This document shows positions 23,704 to 36,151 of a DNA stretch of 64,000 bases, piece by piece. The stretch is from NCBI GenBank assembly GCA_038373885.1, contig JAWZYV010002491.1:186001-250000 (forward strand), written 5' to 3'. The stretch's first letter is position 1. Each line of letters starts with the position of its first letter. Both the position numbers and the translations under genes were made by a program. The notes beneath the pieces are model-generated. The model made no database searches, was not told the origin of the DNA, and was given only the letters and a program-made list of their open reading frames with translations. This DNA is from Cheiracanthium punctorium (lineage: Eukaryota > Arthropoda > Arachnida > Araneae > Cheiracanthiidae).

Positions 23704-24932
23704 TCTGATGCGACCCTCAAAAAAAAGTTTGTCTGTCTGTCATTCTGTCATTCAGTCGTTCTGTCATTCTGTCCGTGACGCTTTCTTTTTGTTTAAGCAT
23801 CACGTAAAAACGACTGAAGCGAATGATATGAAATTGGGTGTCATGATAGGTGGTCACTCAACTTAAAACATAGGCGTCGAATTTTTAAAAAATCTTGATT
23901 GGATTTTGAGATTTTGCGAAAATCCTTTCAAACTGCGTAAATTTGTGTTCGAGCATCACGTAAAAACGACTGAAGCGAATGATATGAAATTGGGTGTCAT
24001 GATAGGTGGTCACTCAACTTAAAACATAGGCGTCGAATTAAAAAAAATCTGGACTAGATTTTGAGATTTTGCGAAAATCATTTGAAACTGCGTAAATTTG
24101 TGTTCGCATATCACGTAATAACTGCAAATGTGAAAAAATGATATTTGGTGAAATGATAGGTGATCACTCACCTTAAACTATTAGCATCTAATTAAAAAAA
24201 TATCGATCAGATTTCGAGATTTTGCGAAAATCGTTTAAAACTGAGTGAATCTTTGTTCCCGCATTACGTAATAACGACTAAAGCGAATGATATGAAATTT
24301 GGTCACATGATAGATGGTTGCTCAACATAAACTACAGGTGTCCAATTTTTTAAACATTTTTTTGAGATTGTGAAAATTCTCTCAAAATACGTTTATATTT
24401 CTTCAAAGATCACGTAATAACGACTAATACGAATGATACGAAATTTAGTGATATGATAGGTAGTTGCTAATCTTAATTTAAAGGCATTGAATTTTTAAAT
24501 TATTTTGATTACATTTTGAGATTTTGTGAAAATCGTTTTAAAATGCTGAAAATTTGTTCCAGCATCACGAAATAAAGACTGCAGGGAATAAAACGAATTT
24601 GGGTGACATGATTAAGTAGGTTGTCTCTCAACTTAAATTCTAGGCTTCCAATTTTTCAAAAATATTGATTAAATTTTGAGATTTTGCGAAAATTATTTCA
24701 ATATGCGTAAATATTCGTGCATCACATAATTACGACTAAAGCGAATGAAATGATATTACTTAGTTACTCTCTAACATGTAATATTTTAACAATACATAAA
24801 AATTATAACTTCGCTTTCTTTACTTTGGCAACATACTACATCCATTCTGTGTACTCCTACAATGCTGACGAAAGTTCTTGCTTTTTGGAAATTTGCATTC
24901 ACTAACCCGTCGAGGACGGGTACTTCAGCTAG
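23704..24932 (+). mobile_element. Non-autonomous Helitron with satellite-like core
   Basis: 5' end TCTGATGCGACCCTC is preceded by A; the 3' end is a hairpin (CCCGTCGAGGACGGG) nine bases before a terminal CTAG, followed by T. That is the canonical Helitron A^T insertion, with no terminal inverted repeats or target duplication. A GTCTGTCTGTCATTCTGTC stretch follows the 5' end. The core is about seven tandem units of ~153 bp. No RepHel coding, so it relies on an autonomous partner. Confidence 0.75.
23796..24770 (+). repeat. Seven-copy ~153-bp tandem repeat in Helitron
   Basis: Units start at about 23803, 23955, 24110, 24263, 24410, 24565 and 24719, each with a version of CATCACGTAAAAACGACTGA then GCGAATGATATGAAATT, GATAGGTGGTCACTCAACTT and TTTTGAGATTTTGCGAAAAT. 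The first two are nearly identical and later ones progressively diverged, suggesting recent expansion at the 5' side. Confidence 0.85.
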
Positions 24933-26759
24933 TAAATATATATATTTAACAAAAGCAGTTTACAAAAGTATATTTAAATAAAGTTAAAATAACAGTTACA
25001 CTTACCTTTTAGACTGAACCGCCGTACGGAAGCTAGTTTTTAGTTTCATAGCGTCGTAAAATGGCTAAGAAAGTAGTTTGTATCTACTTTCACGATGGTA
25101 CACTCAATAGCAGTAAATTCAGAACTCTGAATTTGTATTATAAAAACAGAGAATTATACAGAGAAAAAATTTCTACTACAAATCTGTTGAACGCAATTTA
25201 TCTAGCTGGAAAGTAAGTTTCTTGAACTACAGTCACTATATTCCAACATATAAGAAATCGATGATAAAAATATATCATCATCAGCCCAGAATATTACCGT
25301 GAGCAACTATCAGCTATATTGAAAATTTTAATTTTTAGTCAGTAATTACAATTAACAATATCGTTGTCATTATTAGTGACTGCAAAATTTCAACCGTTAA
25401 ACAATAATCGCGATGAAATAATACTCATTAATCTGAAGTTGCTAATAGTGAATACTTTTTCTCGACCCTGATACAAATGTTGATTAAGGTTCTTAGCTAC
25501 ATTTTTTAAACGATATTGACAAAAAATTTTCAAGGATAAGAAATTTTTCAGGTTTTTACAGGGAATCCCATATAGAAGTACCTGTTTTTAAAAATGAACT
25601 GAACACATACGGATAGTTATTTAAAAAAAATTCTTGCAGCAAACGAATGTGCGAGTCCAGATTTTTTTAGGATACTTTATTATGTTAGTGCAAAATCTTA
25701 CCGATAGATGGTGTTGTGGCTACTGCATTCAGAAACAGTAATTGTCAATTACATGAAAATATTCTCAAAATGTCCATTCATTACTTAATCCATGTGATTA
25801 TTTTTCCTTTTGAGACATTTGAAGGATGTTTACTGCCAAAATCCACCTAGTGCAGTGATTAATCTGTGAGGAGTGTGCTGCCATTCCGTAAGGGACGTTT
25901 CAGAAAGTCAGTTCTAATTTTATTCTGAGACTGACATTTAATTGCCACGGTTGGAGAACATTTTGAGAATACTGTCATGTAGTTGTCAACGACTGCTGCT
26001 GAAGGTAGAAGTCGAAGCGCCACCTGTCTGTAATATTTTGTATTAACATAATAATGTGTTCCGAAAATTTTCCACTCATCACTCATTCGTTTTCTTCAAG
26101 AATTTTTTAACAAATCTATTCGTTTGATGCTTATTCATTTTTTAAAACAGACAATCCTTTTTGAGACACACTGTATTTTTCGTACAATAAAAGTTGCCGT
26201 AATATGTATTACTTCTCTACTAAAATAAATATTTCTTTTCTTGTCGATGACCTTACTTTTCAAAACGAAATGCATTTCATCGGTGTATGGTATATTTTTC
26301 TGTACATACGACTAATTATTGTATCTTAAGTGCACTATATTTTCCTAGTAAAAAATAGACTAACTACAGTTGTGAGAGAACTGAGAGTCCAGACAGAAAC
26401 TCCAACTCTAGAATCTAAGCAACTCCAGTAGAAACCTAATCATGTGTCCTGCAGCCATTGCTATGACTGAAGAATTCTTGCAGCTTTTTACAGTCATTTT
26501 ATTCATGACTGTTCATATAATCTGTAGAATCATCAGTGTTATATAATCTGCATCGGCTTTCCTAATAAAAGTGGACTTAAGTAATGAGATTGTTAATTTC
26601 TACATACAAGCAACAAGCAAACTGAAATACTCTAAAAATGTAGGGCCCAAAATTTAACCAGTGTGTATAAAATATTTATAATATTTGCCGCAATCTAAAG
26701 TAAAATTGCCTATCTTCCAGTTTTAATTATATCTTTCGTATGAATATTAAAAAACTTAC
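24933..26759. other. Probable intron of GUCY1B1, no recognised feature
   Basis: Lies downstream (minus-strand sense) of the last visible exon. A 75-codon minus-strand frame at 25859-26086 has no recognisable domain. I searched by eye for the next conserved guanylate cyclase segment (the GEQF-type motif) and did not find it here or in 1-23 kb. Confidence 0.4.
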
Positions 26760-27169
26760 CTTTGATCAGCATTTTCTTTGTCTTTCATCTTAAGTACAAA
26801 TACCGTATTGATATGTGCCAGGATATTGTGGAATGTAAAATCAACATGGGGTCGTACCATGGTAAATAAATCTGTTACTCGGCATGTCGGCTGTGTCAAA
26901 GCTGGCAGAACTCTAGCAACGGATATTCCCGCTTGCCGAACAAAATGGTTGCGGTCAAACATTATGTGGAACGGGAAAGCTCGAGAAAACGTGGCAGGAC
27001 TTATTTTGTTCTCCATTGACAAAGTCTCGATCTCATCTTTATCTTCTTCAGTTTGTTTTTTCGTAGCATTGCGATCGGTGATGGCGAACTGCACGTGATC
27101 GCAGGTGCTACTTTTGCCTTGAACAATTTCGACTTCTACTTCAGTGTTGTGCAGCTTGGAGGCAACAGC
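26760..27169 (-). CDS. Soluble guanylate cyclase beta-1, exon encoding residues 152-287
   Basis: Fourth visible exon of the NO receptor subunit that, paired with an alpha subunit, makes cGMP in the cytosol. It runs from acceptor TTCTATTCTAG to donor AAG|GTAAGT (phase 0 in, phase 2 out; 410 nt). It starts AVASKLHNTEVEVEIVQ and covers the linker after H-NOX and much of the H-NOXA/PAS domain: ISPATFSRAFPFHIMFDRN, RVLPALTQPTCRVTDLF, VRPHVDFTFHNILAHINTVF. The acidic, variable KKQTEEDKDEIETL stretch sits where the family varies in length. No stop or frameshift. The coiled-coil and catalytic exons should lie beyond, at lower coordinates, and are not in view. Confidence 0.95.
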
Positions 27170-28685
27170 CTAGAATAGATAAATTGCAGAAAAGTATGCT
27201 AGTGAGGTATATGAGAGAGTTTAAGTCATCAGCTAAAGTTGAAACGCTATCTGGTAATTTTGCATTAATAAGTAATGTAAAATCAAAGGCAAATGTGCAC
27301 ACATGTAAATTGCTAAAATATATAGCTGTTAAATAAATATTGTGAAAAATACATAAAAAAGTAAATATATATATATATATATAACAGCAAAATAATACTG
27401 GAATTAGGTTATCTGTTATTGGTTAAGGCAAAGCTATACGTGAGGGCTAGCTGCTATACGTGTCACACTGAACTATTTTATTTAATTATATCATGACGCA
27501 TACTTTCCAAAAGTACTTTTAACAATTGTGTCATGCAAATTACTCATTAAAAATTATGGTGCACTACGCCAAACAATCTATAATGAAGTTTTATTTCAAT
27601 TATTTATAATTTCTTTAAACTACTATTGATGTAAAGGAACGCTTTGCATTTTAGATTATTCATCATGTGCGAATGGTAAAAGGCTAAAAGGTAATCCGCT
27701 CAAAAGCTTAGGTAACACAATCAGCTTATTCCTTTTATCTGACCAAAATACAATAGAATTCTAGTTTTAAAGTATTTTCAAGGAAATACATCATGGTTTA
27801 TTTTAGCTGTTTTTTTAATAGCCAACATACAGTTTTTGAGCAAAATTCGGCCTTTTATTTTCTTTAGATTGACTTCCTTCACAATAAAAGGGCATGTGTC
27901 TTTTAAAAACAAAGTTTTAAGCTCATTATAGATTCTTTTTTCAATTTCACGAATTTAAGTTTAATGAAGTCTTTTTATGGCATACCTCAATAACCATCGA
28001 ATACGAAGATTTTTTTTTTATCTGAGCATCAAATTTTGAAACATAGGAATTCAGTATAATAAAACTCACTCGTGCAGTTTTGGACAATCTGGATTTTTTT
28101 ATATGCGGGATATTCTTTATAACTAGATTTTTCAATTTGCATTGTGTGAGAATAAATATTTGTTAAATGTATTTAATGGCTTAGTTTCTGCGCTATGAAT
28201 GTAAATAATTGGTATAAATAATTGCCCATTGATAGGATTCCAACAATATTTTTCTTCCTACAGTCAGAATCCCCAACTTTTGAGAAACATGATTATCTAC
28301 TTTTCATAAACAGAAATTTTCGACTTAGAATGTAGCGAAATTTCTGAGTTAAACGTCTGGGCTGATGACTGTTTGTAAACATATTTTAAAAAATATTTAC
28401 AGAAAGTGATTAAATTTATCCCGTAAAGACTGGTAACTCTGCATTATTCTAAAACGTTTATTTTTCCTTTAATAGTTTTAATTTTAAAATCTAAATGGCA
28501 TATATTACATGCATTTTATTATTAAACCATCACAATACTGTTATAGAGAGTTTATTGCATACTTCATTGAGTTTATTGAACAATTCATTCCATTGTTTAC
28601 TTGGGTCTAGTTTAGTTGATAATGAGACTTAACTTACTCGCGAGTTCTTATTTTGAGAGAGGGAGAGGAAAAGAAACAACGATAC
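27170..28685 (-). other. GUCY1B1 intron (1516 bp)
   Basis: Between the exon for residues 60-151 and the exon for 152-287; starts GTATCG and ends TTCTAG on the minus strand. Contains a short TA microsatellite at 27366-27383. No other feature is recognised. Confidence 0.85.
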
Positions 28686-28960
28686 CTTTACTATTCCAAT
28701 GACTATAGGCTCCAATCCTTCTCGTTCAGAGTAGTAGTGCAGTATCAGAGTCCCATCTTCCGGCCTCTCTGTGCACCTGAATGAAGGAGCTCGCATTCCT
28801 GGGTAAATGGTGGCTAAATGATCGTGCAGGGCATCCAAGTTTTGTAAGAAGTCCCTAGGAGTTGCACCCAGCACTTTCAAAATTTTGTCGTATCCAGATT
28901 CTTGACAGAAATCGAAGAACATTCTTCCAAAGAGTTCTAATATATCGGCAGCTGCGATAC
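28686..28960 (-). CDS. Soluble guanylate cyclase beta-1, haem-ligand exon (residues 60-151)
   Basis: 275-nt exon from acceptor CAATTTTGAAG to donor AAAG|GTATCG. It encodes the second half of the H-NOX haem domain: [19 protein letters not shown], then [32 protein letters not shown] and [18 protein letters not shown]. Counting from the YGF start, the proximal haem ligand is exactly His105, and the propionate-binding Y-x-S-x-R is Y135/S137/R139. Cys78 and Cys122, the conserved redox/nitrosation cysteines, are present. Residue 145 is Ile, not the distal-pocket Tyr of O2-binding H-NOX proteins, so an NO-selective sensor is inferred. Entry phase 1 (codon of Gly60 is split), exit phase 0. Confidence 0.97.
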
Positions 28961-28995
28961 CTTCAAAATTGAGAAAAAACATCAGATGCTATAAA

Positions 28996-29162
28996 ATAGC
29001 TGCCAACTGCTACGAAATATAATTAACCACCTTTTTTAAACAATAATTTTCGGCTTAAAATATTGCAAAACTATTCCACCGCGCCCGCAAGCTGTTTACA
29101 ATTAAAAAAAATATCGTTTACGAAAAGGGATTAATTATATTGCGTAGAAGTTCGCATCTATG
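28996..29162. mobile_element. MITE-B copy
   Basis: Left end TAGCTGCCAACTGCTACG and inverse right end GCGTAGAAGTTCGCATCTATG, with AATATAATTAACCAC and its inverse inside. It lies 36 bp upstream of the haem exon acceptor within the intron. Confidence 0.7.
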
Positions 29163-29171
29163 CTATAATGA

Positions 29172-29342
29172 CATCGCTGCCAACTACGACGGAATATAAT
29201 TAACCACTTTTTCTAAGCAGTGTATTTTTTCAAAACAGTAGCCAGGTCTCGTGCGTAGTGCAAAATTTTTGCTATATTTCTAGTAGAAAATTATTGTTTA
29301 AAAAAAGTGGTTAATTATATTCCGTAGTAGTTGGCAGCTATG
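29172..29342. mobile_element. MITE-B copy
   Basis: 171-bp palindromic element: CATCGCTGCCAACTACGACG at left, the inverse CGTAGTAGTTGGCAGCTATG at right. Ten bp from the preceding copy, in the same intron. Confidence 0.8.
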
Positions 29343-30778
29343 TAATAAGGTGTGAAATTCAGGAATACTTTTTAGAAAAACTTAACGTGTCGTGTACAAA
29401 AAAAAAAAAATCCATATTGGTTTATCTGAATCTCGTTTCAAAGAATTCGTAGAATAACTTGCAGTTAAGTGGCAATGTATTACAGCTTATCTTAATGAGG
29501 GTTGTTAAGGTTTGAGTTTCTGAACTACATTGCATTTCAAATACATATGGATAAAGGAGTTAATATTTGAGTAAAATAAACTCTGCGTGCACTTCAGGAG
29601 ATACAGAGTGTCACCCTTCTTCAAGAGTGTCTGTGGGGTTTTTCACAATTGTGGTTAATTAAAATTTTAAAAGCAGTGTTTCGGTTATTACATTACTTAA
29701 CTGTGCTTTGAAAAGCAGTTGATTATTTCATAAAGTTGTTTAATGCTCGTAACTAGTACAAACAGTTCACAAACTTTTTTATTTAAAAAAATTAGGTTTA
29801 AGAAACGTAAAATCTCACAATTCCGCATTAAATGTTTTCTTAAGATAGACCTAAACTGTTGTTATAAATTCTAAAGGAGAAAAAAATCTTTCTTAGGAGA
29901 AAAAAAAATCGTACAAACAAGATAAGCAGCCTGCCAGAACAAATCATCCATTTAATCGTAAACTCAAACAAAATTGTAAAGCAATGAAGAATCAGAACAT
30001 GACATGGATTAAATTCCTTAAAACCCCTCCGAGACATTTAAAAACTGCTGATTTATTGTTTTTTAGACAACTAGACATACTTTTTGTTCGAACAATATAT
30101 ATATATATATATAATTCCGCCAGTATTGCAGTATAAATTTATCGATAACACAGATTTGTTGAAAGTGAGAAATACGAAAATTGCTTCTTCTAAAACAGCA
30201 TAGTGGATTGCGCCTATTGGTCTATATCAATTTCATTTAAAGCGAAAAAGGACTGGACGTTTCCTCACATTGGATTTCATCACATTTGAACTAACAGCAA
30301 TCAGTGTCTCCTTTTTTTCTTTCTAGTGCTGAAAGAAATTGATTATATATGAAATGTTTCTTTCCAGGAGGTTGATTTCGGTAGATTTTACTCAATCAAA
30401 AGATATTTTATATATTTTCTTAAACCTTTTTGACCTGCTTTCTTTTTATTTCTGTTATCTTTAACTTACACGAGTTTTCTTTCTTAGAGCACACCATTTT
30501 TCTCTGAGACAAAATCACCTAAAACCTGAAAACTTTTGAGCTTGGGATAAAAGTTGAAGTTATATATATTATTAATTCTATCCAGTGTTGTAGGAAAAGA
30601 TGAAATATTATCGAGTGACGGAAGAGGTCTTTCTTCGGAAGCGATTTGCTTCAAACGATATATCTGTAGTTGTACTTTCCCCCGTGTTTTTATTTTTAAC
30701 GTCTATTTAGAGTGGTTTCTCAATCTCTTTACTTTTAAGGAATTTTTTAAGGGATTCTATCTCGTATTCATGTCACCT

Positions 30779-30907
30779 CAGGAGAAAACCGACCAAAGCT
30801 CCGGACTGTTAAATCGCTAGCCGCGCGGTAGGCCCGAACGTGGGACCTTCACACGTCATCCGTCTACCCTATTCAGTGACTTATCCAATAGGCCATGGTG
30901 AGGCTTC
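30779..30907 (-). mobile_element. SINE-1, 3'-truncated copy
   Basis: Minus-strand head GCCTCACCATGGCCTATTGG (A-box region), then a B-box-like segment in GGTCCCACGTTCGGGCC. It continues CGATTTAACAGTCCGGAG and TTTTCTCC, then stops. The remaining body seen in other copies is missing. Confidence 0.7.
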
Positions 30908-33110
30908 TTTACTGTTTTATCAAATACCAATTACTATTAACGTGCGTGCATTGCTTAGTATTAATCGCAAAATTGTGGGTAATTTCTTGAAGTTGATGAA
31001 CGTTTGTTAGATTTGAAATATTTAAAATAAGTACAGAATTGTTGCTAGCATGTCTTACGATTCTCTTCATTTAATTAAAAGCTAAAATAATGAGGTTTAA
31101 ATATATCAAAAAATAATTCTAGCTACATTCTGTATTATTAAATTTCATTTATAAAGATAAATGAGTTATCAGTTGGAGCAACTCTGCAACTGCTTCAATT
31201 TCTCCAAGATTCTGTTTACGTAAAAAATGATCTTTTTCCAAACGGTGGTACTAAAGAAAACAAAATGTATTTTTATCATTAAGGTTTTTATTATACGCAT
31301 TAACTTCGAACAGACCACAAGTTCATTGGGCATATAAACTTAACATGAAAGTGCGCCTAAATATTTCTTTGTTAAAACTACTTTACATCTATTGAAAATC
31401 GGAAAAATATGTGAGCAGCCAAGACTAATCAAATCAGTTAATTTAAAGTTTTTATGAAAACAATACAGTGGTGAATGCGAAAATTCAGCTCTAACCAACG
31501 TACATGCGTGCAAATTAATCATAAATAAATTAACTCAGATCTCATTACGCATGAAAGATATGAATGAAAGAACGGAAAACTTTCCTCCTCATTTCATGTT
31601 TGTGGTAGGTTAAAAAATCAAAACAAAACAATATTATATTGATTAGTCATTAAATAAGTATGAAATACGTTTTTCGCGCAATACATAACCTAGGTTGACA
31701 AATAAGATTTTATGAAACAGAAGCGTGATTGTTCCAAGAAGAATTCTGCCTATTGATCTAGCAAACAATTTTTTTTTCGGTACTAGCTTTTAGAGATAGT
31801 CCAATTTAATTAACGAAACGCAGACGAGTTAAAAGTTAGGTTCGTGACAAATATATCGAACACGTAAATTATTCGTGACCAATCTCATTATTTTAATATG
31901 TAATGCTCTCAAAATACTTGAGTAGTTTATTTTTTGAAGACGAAGAGTTTGTGTTAACAGATAACGACTTTACTTAAATTGAAATTTCAGAAAATATTTC
32001 TTCTGTAAGTATTCCAGCATAAATGTCAGTAATGGAGAATTTTTAATCTACGTAATTGAATAAAATATGGTGTAACGTGTCTTTTTTAATTACCGGAATA
32101 GCACATAAGCAATTATCTTTTTCGCACTAAGCCAAGAGAATATAACTAATGAACTCTAGCAAACAGTTTGAGAAGTGATTAATAAGAGTAGACTGATATA
32201 GAGTAGTAGACTTATTTCTTTTCCACTTTGTTAAGTTAGCACTAATTAATTTCAAAGTTTTTGAGAACTTTAACCCAAAGACCTCCTCGAGTTGGCAATT
32301 AATCAGACTGTTTACGTTGAGTTTTCAAATAAGTTTGTTTTAAAACATCAAATCATCTGAGTCTGACTTAAGAATTAAAATTACGTGAAAGTTTCAGTGA
32401 CAGAAATCCCTCGTAAATTCATGTCATTAAACTAATTATAATTCTTATATGCATCCATCAAATAGCAAACAGACGAAACAGTCTCCAAAGAAATGAAAAT
32501 CGTTCTACGGAAATGCCAACAAGTACAGATTACAGTTAACGCAAATTAAAGAGAATCTTTTTTATAAAATTAGAAATGATTTTCTAAATATGAAGAATGT
32601 TAGCGGGAATTTAGTGTTATATACAGATATTAGAAAAAAAGAGTGGTATTTAAAGTTAATAAAATGTGTTTTTGGAAGTAATAATACATGAATCTAAAAT
32701 GCTCAGTAATTCTTTGTTAATTGAAATTTTTCTGTGACGTCTTTAAATGTTACCTATAGTGCAAAGCGGCAGCATTACAACAGTTTAGTTAATTGATGTA
32801 AATTTAAACTTTCTTAGAAATATTTTTATATAAATGTAATATTTTGGTCGATAATGTTGAATTTCTCTTAAAGGTTTTGCTATAGAAATAAATAATCCAG
32901 AAAATATTTACTCTCAAATGTCACATATTCATGTATTTCATAGAAATATTATTAAAAACGTAATTTCAAACCCAAATGTTTCTTAAGCGAGAAACATTAA
33001 ACTGCGGAAAATAAAATAAAATAAATGGAATGACTTGAAAAACATTTTATTGCTATTTAAAAAAAAAAGCATTTTCGCACATTACCATTTGTCTTGCATT
33101 TATAACTTAC

Positions 33111-33211
33111 CTAAGCATTTTTCAGCTGCTGCTACTATATGGTATGTTATCTCATCCTCGTAGATGATTCGAACTAAAAACTGCCCTTCCATTACGATAT
33201 CGGCTTCTCTT
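33111..33211 (-). CDS. Soluble guanylate cyclase beta-1, exon for residues 26-60
   Basis: 101-nt exon bounded by TTTTTTTCAG and TTAG|GTAAGT. It supplies the last base of the Lys26 codon, then [20 protein letters not shown] and [13 protein letters not shown], plus the first base of Gly60. This corresponds to the early H-NOX helices and strand; the GQFLVR-I-Y-D/E-x-x-T-Y pattern is diagnostic of beta-1. Phase 2 in, phase 1 out, in register with both neighbours. The 254-bp intron to the previous exon is the shortest seen here. Confidence 0.95.
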
Positions 33212-33465
33212 CTGAAAAAAAATTAATAATTTGTTTTCTAATTTAACATATTCCGAATCATGTTTTTATTTATTTTTAACTATTACTTGACAAAAACTCT
33301 AAGTATTAATGCATAAATGAATATGTGTTTTCGTACATATTCAAGTAGAATGCGTATGATAAAATGTTCTACATCATGGATATATAATTAATAATTCATG
33401 CTCCGACATTTATAGTTTTATATGTTGAAATTATGCAAAAACAAGGAGCAGTGGGGGCAACTTAC

Positions 33466-33539
33466 TTGATTTGATTCCATGTGTCTTCTCCAAAATTGCG
33501 CAAAATGAGAAGCTCCAAAGCATGATTAACGAACCCATA
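33466..33539 (-). CDS. Soluble guanylate cyclase beta-1, exon for residues 2-26
   Basis: 74-nt exon from acceptor TTTTTAATTTCAG to donor ATCAA|GTAAGT. It encodes YGFVNHALELLILRNFGE then DTWNQIK, the conserved N-terminus of H-NOX proteins (animal form MYGFVNHALELLV). The preceding intron is phase 0 immediately before Tyr2, so Met1 and the 5' UTR must be on a separate upstream exon. I could not identify that exon; it would be at higher coordinates, possibly outside the window. Confidence 0.95.
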
Positions 33540-34672
33540 CTGAAATTAAAAAGGCGTTTATAATTTTTTATTATGTAAATCCAGCATTTTAATAATTGGA
33601 CATGCAGGGTGCTCATTATTAAAGTAAATTTAAAAAAAAAGTTAAATCAAAAAGTCACCGCCATGTGATATCTTATAATGTTATAGTTGTACATGTGCGA
33701 GTTTTTCCACAAAACATCTGATTCACCACCCGCTTGAAAATGGTAACTAACCTCTTTTATTAGCAATAACACGGTATGAAGAGGCACTTGGCGATAAACT
33801 TTTTAACTAACCATTCTCTGAACAATCTTCTCTCACCTACATTTAGCGTGAAATACAAAAATGAAATTCAAACAAACTCAATAAAATTATGATAGTTCAA
33901 AAGCTCATCCTTTTGACATTTTTTGTTGTTGTTTCTTATCTTGTTCTGCGAAAGGGGAAGGCTTAATTTTTAATGAGCCCCAGTGGTCCAACTTTGCCCG
34001 AGGTCTCCTAATTTTGAACCAATTCCAGATGAGAGATCTTGCGCATGAAATCGGCACCTTCAGAGGTATCCTTTGAGCATTGAGGATACTGGAGCCACGA
34101 AGAGATTTTAAGTGCACCAGCTCAGATTAGCGTACACGGTTCAGCAGAAGCCCAATTGAGATACGTTTTCGCCATCCCAAGCACAAAACAAGCCGGTTTT
34201 GCTTCACTTTCCATTCTCTTATGGAAGTGGAGAACGTTTTATAAAATCTGCAAGTGCGTAAATACTATAAAAGTGGAATTTATGATGAAAATACACATGC
34301 CTACTAAATATTCTTCGCTAGTCTTTACTTGTATTGTTATAGTAGATGAATAAAAATGCCTTTTATAATTCTGAAATCCCTAAGGATTCTCTGAAAATAA
34401 AAATCGCATGTGACTGATTTCCATTCAATTAATTCTCGAAATTAAAATTAGTTCGAAGCTGGAAAATTTTTTAATTTTACCTTTCAAAACCACGAATTTG
34501 TTTAAGTGAAGAAGTTTGGCATCTTGTTTCAACATGCTGCCGAATATAGGATTAAAATTTTAAGGTATTCTTTGGAAAGTAAAATTTATGCAAAACGTGA
34601 GGAGCGTTTTAAAAATGTTATACTAATTTTGGTGAAGTTACATTTCATAACTGAAGAATTGTCTGGATGAAC
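33540..34672. other. Probable 5' intron of GUCY1B1
   Basis: Upstream (minus-strand sense) of the residue 2-26 exon. It contains a possible SINE at 33925-34140 on the minus strand: B-box-like TTGGTTCAAAATT and an AACAACAACAAAAAA tail. No exon is recognised. Confidence 0.45.
33925..34140 (-). mobile_element. Possible SINE with AAC tail
   Basis: Minus-strand segment ending GATAAGAAACAACAACAAAA, with GGTTCAAAATT resembling a degenerate Pol III B box ~90 nt earlier. The body does not match SINE-1. The call rests on the tail and box only. Confidence 0.3.
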
Positions 34673-36151
34673 AACGATCTTCTAGACAGAGAAAGCCTGA
34701 GAACAGAAGCAGTTACGTCATCACAGTTTTCCTTTCACAAAGTAAAACTATTTAAAATTTCTGGTGAATGATTAAAATTTTAGAAAGTATCTTAATTTAA
34801 AGATAAAATTAAAAAACCTTCCTGATAAAAAATGATTTTTTATGATATTTCTATATCATATTATATAATTAGAGATTAGGGATCGACCGATACCAGATTT
34901 CAACCGATACCCGATACTTTTGTACAAAGGACTGTATACATATTATAATACAAATTTTAACATATCACATCTGCCAAAGATTTTCCACGACTAATTTTTA
35001 CACAGCAATTTATGCTTAAAATAAGACCAAATTTCTAGTGCAAATTGCTTAAAATTGTGGTGGAAAACTCCCGAAAGTTTCGGAAAAGTTGGCAGTTATG
35101 TTATATAGACCAAGTTTCCCATCACTTGCATTTGAAGAAATTTTTCTCTGGGTCTACATTTTTCCGAATATAAGTGACAGGAAATTAGGTTCCATGTAAA
35201 ATTCAATTTCCTATGTTGGTATGTATACAGTCCTTTGTTAAAAAGTATCGGGTATCGGTTAAAATATGGTATCGGTCGATCCCTAGAAATTATTATTTTT
35301 TCTACAAACATGTCTAATAGCGATTTTAATATTAAGGTATAGAAAACTGGAAATACAGCAATATTGCACCTTCGTGTTTCAAAAATGAAAGCTCTCCCAT
35401 AAAACGTGTTCCAAATAGTTTTCAAAACTAGAACATATTTCCCAGATTATGCTTGAAATGAGTGTGCTGAAAAAGTCCTTGCAGCATTTAGAATTAATAA
35501 AAGTTTTAGTGAATGCTTAACGTGCATTTCTCTTATATCTCTGGTATAAAAGTACCTTAGTGGTATTGCAAGTATTATCGAGAATATTAAAAAAATGTTT
35601 GGAACTGTTGATGTAAACTTAAATTGCATTCTTTGTAGCATTTAGAATCAATAAAAGTTTTAATGAATAATTAATATGTTTTTCATTTTAACGGATTTCA
35701 CGTTTTTAATTTTATCTGGGATTGAGTTGCCAGAATCTGTAAATCTACAGTTGTATTCTTTGAGGGTATAGATTGCGAGAACTTATATTTTACGTGTTTA
35801 GCATTCATAGGTTTATTTTTCAATGTTCATCGACACTATAAGATATAATAATTTACAGCTCCTAAAACTTTTTTAAAGAACCTGTGATTGATTTAATCTG
35901 TTATTATCATGCACTGTTTAAACTTAAGGAACCACAAATATAGTTCAGTTGTCTTAAGTTTAACAGATAAGTTTTCGACTTACGAAGTCTGAACTGTGAG
36001 CCATTATTAGGCTCATGAAAGAAAGGCTTCTTTATTGGAATCCTCTATCATCGCAACGGAATGACAAAACTTAGTCTACGTTACTACAGGCACCTAGTTC
36101 ATCTTGTTAACTATTTCCATGTTCTTGTGAGATTAGCGTGAGCAATTTTGA

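Larger units (their letters stand above)
28961..33110 (-). other. GUCY1B1 intron (4150 bp)
   Basis: Separates residues 27-59 from 60-151. It contains two adjacent MITE-B copies (28996-29342), a TA microsatellite near 30092-30110 and a truncated SINE-1 (30779-30907). The rest, 31000-33110, is AT-rich with nothing recognised. Confidence 0.8.

Noticed and set aside
23796..24770. Regularly spaced repeats that could suggest a CRISPR array
   Set aside because: Units are ~153 bp, contiguous and diverged, without short direct repeats and unique spacers, and they sit inside a Helitron of a eukaryotic genome.
25859..26086. 75-codon minus-strand ORF with a protein-like look
   Set aside because: No recognised domain, no splice or start context, and no second copy in the window to test conservation.
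26778..27098. 106-codon plus-strand ORF
   Set aside because: It is the antisense shadow of the guanylate cyclase exon at 26760-27169.
35096..35641. Minus-strand ORFs in the hAT composite as possible transposase
   Set aside because: No DDE or BED zinc-finger motif, and the corresponding frames in the inverted copy at 51343-54077 are broken or differ.
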